64,000 nucleotides of DNA, taken from positions 1 to 64,000 of the forward strand of contig JBHHYU010000007.1 of the NCBI GenBank assembly GCA_046757725.1. The letters are read 5' to 3'. The DNA is from JBHHYU01 sp046757725 (GTDB lineage: Bacteria > Desulfobacterota > Binatia > UBA9968). Positions within the stretch are counted from its first letter, which is position 1; every line of letters starts with the position of its first letter. The translations under genes and the position numbers were made by a program. Below are positions 60,360 to 64,000 of this stretch, one piece after another. Under the pieces are notes generated by a model. It was not told the origin of the DNA, ran no database searches, and saw only the letters and a list, made by a program, of their open reading frames with translations.

Positions 60360-61175
60360 CTAATAACGCGCCTTTGAGACCTGCTTCATTGCCCTTTTTA
60401 GCCGAGCTACAAAGGCACCTGCGCGTCTTACCTTTTCCTGAGTTTTCTTTGCCCTTTTCACTATCTCTATCAAGGCGCTCCCCACCACGGCCGCATCTGC
60501 AAATGAAGCGACCCTAGCTGCCTGTTCAGGAGTTGAGATGCCGAATCCAACCCCGACGGGAAGAGTGGTGTATCGCCGAACCCGGGCTACCTCGGTAGAC
60601 AGAGAGTCCTCAAATCGCCGGCGTACACCCGTCACCCCGGTTACAGAGACATAGTAAAGAAACCCTCGGCCCCTTCGAGCTACCAGCTGGATACGCCCAG
60701 CATTACTGGTAGGCGCCAAAAGATATATGATATCCAACCCTTGTGCATCCGTCCAGTATCTTAGCTCATCGCTCTCCTCCGGTGGAAGATCCACGCACAG
60801 GACACCGTCCATGCCGGCAGCTTTAGCCTCCCGGGTGAACCGCCTGACACCGTAACGGAAAAAAGGGTTGTAATAGCCGAAAAGGATTAGCGGAATCTTT
60901 GAACCTCGGCGAAACTCCTTGACCATCTCCAAGATGCGAGGGAGCGATGTACCGCTTTGCAACGCACGCTCTGACGCTCGCTGAATAGTTGGTCCATCCG
61001 CCATAGGATCAGAAAAGGGGACCCCCAATTCGATACAGTCGGCACCGCTCAGCTCTAGCACTTGTAAAAGCCTTAAGGTGGTGCGGATATCAGGATCTCC
61101 AGCCGTAATAAATGGGATCAACGCGGCTTCGCCACGACGTTTCAGAACAGTAAATTTTTCCTCAATCCGATTCAT
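60360..61175 (-). CDS. trpA: Tryptophan synthase alpha chain
   Basis: TrpA cleaves indole-3-glycerol phosphate to indole for TrpB. The 271-residue form from ATG 61175 aligns with the family start. Active-site Glu is in CIELGVPFSDPMADGPTIQR and Asp in VLCVDLPPEES; SVTGVTGVR and GVGFGISTPEQA form the phosphate site. A TTG at 61199 has a better ribosome site (GAGG) and would add eight residues. It is last in the trpC-F-B-A run. Confidence 0.95.
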   Translation of the reverse strand: MNRIEEKFTVLKRRGEAALIPFITAGDPDIRTTLRLLQVLELSGADCIELGVPFSDPMADGPTIQRASERALQSGTSLPRILEMVKEFRRGSKIPLILFGYYNPFFRYGVRRFTREAKAAGMDGVLCVDLPPEESDELRYWTDAQGLDIIYLLAPTSNAGRIQLVARRGRGFLYYVSVTGVTGVRRRFEDSLSTEVARVRRYTTLPVGVGFGISTPEQAARVASFADAAVVGSALIEIVKRAKKTQEKVRRAGAFVARLKRAMKQVSKARY

Positions 61176-61243
61176 GGCAACCCAAACAAGAGGTAACAAC
61201 GCTTACCTCAATAAAGCCTTAGCTGTTCCTGCCTCCTCAGCCG

Positions 61244-62440
61244 CTAAATGCTCACTCCGAGATAGTCTCCCACGGTATTCATATCCTTATCTCCCCTGCC
61301 GGAAAGGTTGACAATGACCAACTGTTTTTTTCCGAGCTGCGGGGCAAGCCGGATCACCGCTGCCACCGCATGGGCGCTTTCCAAAGCCGGGATGATGCCT
61401 TCCACCTCTGCCAATAGTTTGAGGGCTGCCACCGCCTCCTTATCGGTGGCCGAGACAAATTGCACCCTCCCTTCATCTCGGAGAAAACTAAGCTCCGGGC
61501 CTACCCCCGGGTAATCGAGTCCCGCGGCGATGGAGTGAGTATGGAGGATCTGTCCTGCTCGGTCCTGGAGGAGATAGCTCTTGCTCCCGTGCAGGACACC
61601 TACTCTGCCTCCAAGGACAGACGCGGCGTGGTGCCCACTGCTGAGTCCTAACCCCGCCGCTTCGACCCCAATCATCTTGACTTGCCGATCCTTTCGGAAG
61701 GGATAAAAGAGCCCCATGGAATTGCTTCCCCCTCCTACACAAGCCACCAAGTAATTCGGAAGGCGTCCTTCTCGTGCCAGCATCTGTTTCCTCGCCTCCT
61801 GTCCAATAACGGACTGAAAATCACGTACCATCATAGGATAGGGATGGGGCCCGGCTACAGAACCGATAAGATAGTAGGTGGTCCGAACATAAGTAACCCA
61901 ATCTCTGAGGGCTTCGTTCATCGCATCCTTTAACGTGCGGCTTCCAGATTCCACGACTCTGACTTTGGCCCCGAGGAGTTTCATCCGAAAGACGTTCAAC
62001 GATTGCCGTTCGACGTCTTCTTGACCCATAAAGATTTCGCATTCCAGGCCGAACCTTGCAGCTACAGTGGCCGTAGCCACACCGTGCTGCCCTGCACCTG
62101 TTTCGGCGATGATTCTTTTTTTTTGCATTCTGTCCGCCAAGAGTGCCTGACCCAAGGTGTTGTTGATTTTATGAGCCCCGGTATGACAAAGATCCTCTCG
62201 CTTGAAATAGACCTTCGCTCCCTTCAGAAACTTGGTGAGGCGTTCTGCAAAATAAAGGGGGGTCTCTCTGCCGGCATACTCGTGTAGATAATGGTGAAAC
62301 TCCCTACGAAAGCGGGCATCGCGCCGAACCTGAGCATAGGCTTTGTCCAGTTCAAGCAGGGCCGGCATAAGGGTCTCCGAGACATACCGACCTCCGTAGA
62401 TACCGAAGTGACCTCGTTTATTCGGCACCCTTGGCAGCAA
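61244..62440 (-). CDS. trpB: Tryptophan synthase beta chain
   Basis: PLP enzyme of 398 residues joining indole and serine. PLP Lys is in HTGAHKINNTLGQALL, and AETGAGQHGVATATVAARFG, CVGGGSNSMGLFYPF (phosphate loop) and NLSGRGDKDMNTV are all present. The start is uncertain: TTG 62440 has AAGGAA seven bases upstream and gives a normal length; ATG 62464 has no ribosome site, and GTG 62428 (PNKRGHFG) is also close to the family start. It overlaps the end of trpF by 23 bases. Confidence 0.95.
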   Translation of the reverse strand: MLPRVPNKRGHFGIYGGRYVSETLMPALLELDKAYAQVRRDARFRREFHHYLHEYAGRETPLYFAERLTKFLKGAKVYFKREDLCHTGAHKINNTLGQALLADRMQKKRIIAETGAGQHGVATATVAARFGLECEIFMGQEDVERQSLNVFRMKLLGAKVRVVESGSRTLKDAMNEALRDWVTYVRTTYYLIGSVAGPHPYPMMVRDFQSVIGQEARKQMLAREGRLPNYLVACVGGGSNSMGLFYPFRKDRQVKMIGVEAAGLGLSSGHHAASVLGGRVGVLHGSKSYLLQDRAGQILHTHSIAAGLDYPGVGPELSFLRDEGRVQFVSATDKEAVAALKLLAEVEGIIPALESAHAVAAVIRLAPQLGKKQLVIVNLSGRGDKDMNTVGDYLGVSI

Positions 62441-63050
62441 GAAGAAATTCCTTGAGTTTCCCATGATCTTTGATACCCGGCCTCGCCTCTACGCCGGTAC
62501 AGACGTCCACCCCATAGGGATGAAGGCGCTGAATGGCCTCTCTAACATTTTGTGTGTCCAGCCCTCCGGCAAGAATTAGCTTGTCCACTTTCAACCCTTG
62601 CAGCCAACTCCATGGGAAGGACAGACCTGATCCGCCGTAACCAGGGGCCCAAGAGTCCAGGAGATAAAAGTCGGCAGGAAACCCCCTCATAGCGCCTAAG
62701 GATTCCCGATCCTTGACGCGAAAGGCCTTGATGACTTTAAACTCCCTCCACCCACGGCAGTATTCCGGGCTTTCTTCCCCGTGAAACTGTAGACCGCTAA
62801 ACGCCTGCCTGTCCGCAGCGAGACGACTGGTGCTCAGGATCTCCTGAACTCTCGCCCTGGGCTCATTGACAAAGAGCGCTATGTTACAGACGTGTGGGGG
62901 CAGTTCTGTAAGAATCAATCGGGCATGCTCGGGAGAGACGAAGCGTTGGCTCGCAGAATAAAAGTTAAAGCCCAAGGCATCCGCACCGAGTTCTACGGCC
63001 TTTAGGGCGTCTTTTAAATTTGTTATTCCACAAACTTTAACCTTGACCAT
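62418..63050 (-). CDS. trpF: Phosphoribosylanthranilate isomerase
   Basis: TIM-barrel enzyme of 210 residues, third step from anthranilate to tryptophan. The catalytic Cys is in VKVCGITNLKDA and the Asp in YGVDVCTGVEARPGIKDH; ADALGFNFYSASQRFV and LAGGLDTQNV fit the family. It lies between trpC and trpB with overlapping translation into trpB. Confidence 0.95.
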   Translation of the reverse strand: MVKVKVCGITNLKDALKAVELGADALGFNFYSASQRFVSPEHARLILTELPPHVCNIALFVNEPRARVQEILSTSRLAADRQAFSGLQFHGEESPEYCRGWREFKVIKAFRVKDRESLGAMRGFPADFYLLDSWAPGYGGSGLSFPWSWLQGLKVDKLILAGGLDTQNVREAIQRLHPYGVDVCTGVEARPGIKDHGKLKEFLLAAKGAE

Positions 63051-63128
63051 AGTGATGTTGTACTCGTTTCTCGTCTCCGTGATGGGATGTACGTGCTAAA
63101 CGCGCGGTTCTCGCAAACAGGCTACGAG

Positions 63129-63899
63129 TCACAATAAGAGTTCTTTCAGCTTCGCCCCTGGATCTGAGGCATACATCAATGTCTCACCCACCAAAAAGTT
63201 GTGCACCCCTAGAGCCTCTAATCTGCTGATCTGTTTCACGCTTTCAATGCCGCTCTCGCAAACCACCAGTTTACCGCTTGGGATGATGGGCATTAACTGT
63301 TCCGTGGTCTCTATTTTTACTTCGAAGGTCCGTAAATCGCGGTTATTGATCCCGATCAACTCGCACTCTGCTTTGAGAGCGCATTCAAGCTCCGCCTCAG
63401 AATGGACCTCTACCAGTGCATCCAGGGAAAGGGAGGCAGCCTCATGCTTGAGCTCTTGAAGAAAGACGGGATCAAGCAGTGCAGCGATAAACAAGACCGC
63501 ATCGGCTCCGAAACTCCTAGCCTCAATCAGCTGATATTCATCCACGATGAAATCCTTGCGCAGAAGGGGTAACGAGACTACCTCTCTGATCTGCTCTAAA
63601 TAGAAAAGGCTTCCTTGGAAAAAGCGCTCTTCTGTCAGGACCGAGAGAGCGCTTGCTCCATTAACGGCAAAACCACTTGCGATTTTCACAGCGTCGAATT
63701 CTTTCCGAATAAGTCCCTTGGACGGCGAAGCCTTTTTTACCTCAGCAATGATATGGCGCGAATCTCCTCGTAAACTCTCTTGAAATCCCCTGCGAGGAAG
63801 ATTGAACAAGGGACGATCCTGAAGGGCTGAGCGTGTCAGTCGGCGCTGCCGCCTTTTAACTTCCTCACGGACATGTTTGACGATAGTATCCAAAAACAT
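63129..63899 (-). CDS. trpC: Indole-3-glycerol phosphate synthase
   Basis: TIM-barrel enzyme of 256 residues closing the indole ring. Catalytic Lys residues are in IIAEVKKASPSKG and LRKDFIVDEYQL; the Glu in ALVEVHSEAELE and GINNRDLRTFEV follow, and VCESGIES holds the phosphate loop. It is a stand-alone TrpC, not fused to TrpF. It follows a probable trpD end, 59 bases away. Confidence 0.95.
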   Translation of the reverse strand: MFLDTIVKHVREEVKRRQRRLTRSALQDRPLFNLPRRGFQESLRGDSRHIIAEVKKASPSKGLIRKEFDAVKIASGFAVNGASALSVLTEERFFQGSLFYLEQIREVVSLPLLRKDFIVDEYQLIEARSFGADAVLFIAALLDPVFLQELKHEAASLSLDALVEVHSEAELECALKAECELIGINNRDLRTFEVKIETTEQLMPIIPSGKLVVCESGIESVKQISRLEALGVHNFLVGETLMYASDPGAKLKELLL

Positions 63900-63925
63900 G
63901 ATTTTTAACTATCAACCAAATCAAA

Positions 63926-63967
63926 CTGACCGCTGATCTTCGGATGGCTGACCACTTACTATTGGCC
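63926..63967. repeat. Degenerate heptamer repeat before trpC
   Basis: About six 7-base units, starting ctgaccg, ctgatct, tcggatg, gctgacc. It overlaps the stop codon and last residues of the gene at the window edge. Confidence 0.45.
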
Positions 63968-64000
63968 ACCATGGCTCATCTTGATCAACAGCTCCAGCTT
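63959..64000 (-). CDS. C-terminal end of a gene, probably trpD (partial)
   Basis: Reading in from the window edge on the minus strand gives KLELLIKMSHGGQ and a TAG stop at 63959-63961. The KLELL pattern resembles the C-terminus of anthranilate phosphoribosyltransferase, and trpD usually precedes trpC. Only 13 residues are visible, so the name is a guess from position. Confidence 0.5.
   Translation of the reverse strand, partial: KLELLIKMSHGGQ

Noticed and set aside
1..64000. CRISPR arrays, tRNA or rRNA genes, insertion sequences
   Set aside because: No spaced direct repeats of 20-40 bases, no TPsiC-like gene context outside coding regions, no rRNA cores and no transposase ORFs were found. 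The heptamer runs are contiguous and too short in unit to be CRISPR.

Overview
This window comes from a Gram-negative (diderm) bacterium. It carries an LptD outer-membrane assembly protein, a full type II secretion system, an AsmA-like envelope protein, an HtrA protease and a surface-polysaccharide locus. Base composition is moderate (about half G+C by eye). Several things suggest an environmental, metabolically versatile lineage of the Methylomirabilota (NC10) / Desulfobacterota / Nitrospirota kind: molybdenum-hydroxylase maturation genes, acyl-CoA degradation genes, a DUF4911 protein and 7-bp repeats between genes. That placement is inference; no rRNA or marker gene here settles it.

Layout. 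1-453: no gene recognised. 466-2984: a DUF885 putative metallopeptidase and endonuclease IV. 3018-8403: an apparent envelope-stress module with a sigma-54 type promoter, a small secreted protein, an HtrA protease, a sensor kinase and a sigma-54-dependent response regulator. 8505-13869: a TetR regulator divergent from five acyl-CoA genes in the order hydratase, PaaG-like isomerase, 3-hydroxyacyl-CoA dehydrogenase split into two ORFs, and thiolase. This matches the paaFGHJ order. 13904-19026: an AsmA-like protein, a DUF4911 protein and RNase R. 19065-21799: a carboxymuconolactone-decarboxylase-family protein, an LLM flavin oxidoreductase and two FMN-binding split-barrel proteins.

21891-28164 (minus) is a tight eight-gene operon: EF2563/YqeB, MoxR, CoxE-like VWA protein, two XdhC/CoxI-type proteins, an archaeal-type (DUF120) riboflavin kinase, UbiX and type 2 IPP isomerase. 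It joins molybdenum-hydroxylase maturation to what looks like a prenyl-FMN supply line, yet no hydroxylase subunit and no UbiD enzyme lies in the window. This is the strongest candidate for an undescribed functional unit here.

28622-41063 (minus) is a complete type II secretion locus in the order gspE-F-G-H-I-J-K-L-M-C-D. Many of its genes are coupled by 4-base overlaps, its secretin carries a C-terminal SPOR domain, and its GspC-like gene seems to use an ATT start. 41221-56593 is a polysaccharide locus: cupin, two O-antigen ligase/polymerase-type proteins, an initiating sugar transferase, GDP-fucose synthesis, glycosyltransferases, methyltransferases, two sulfotransferases and a flippase. 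It suggests a fucose-containing, possibly sulfated and methylated glycan. 56565-64000 (minus) holds lptD, folC and trpA-B-F-C with the last codons of a probable trpD.

Many intergenic gaps carry short tandem heptamers (period 7). In at least two places they run into coding sequence. No tRNA, rRNA, CRISPR array, insertion sequence or prophage was seen.
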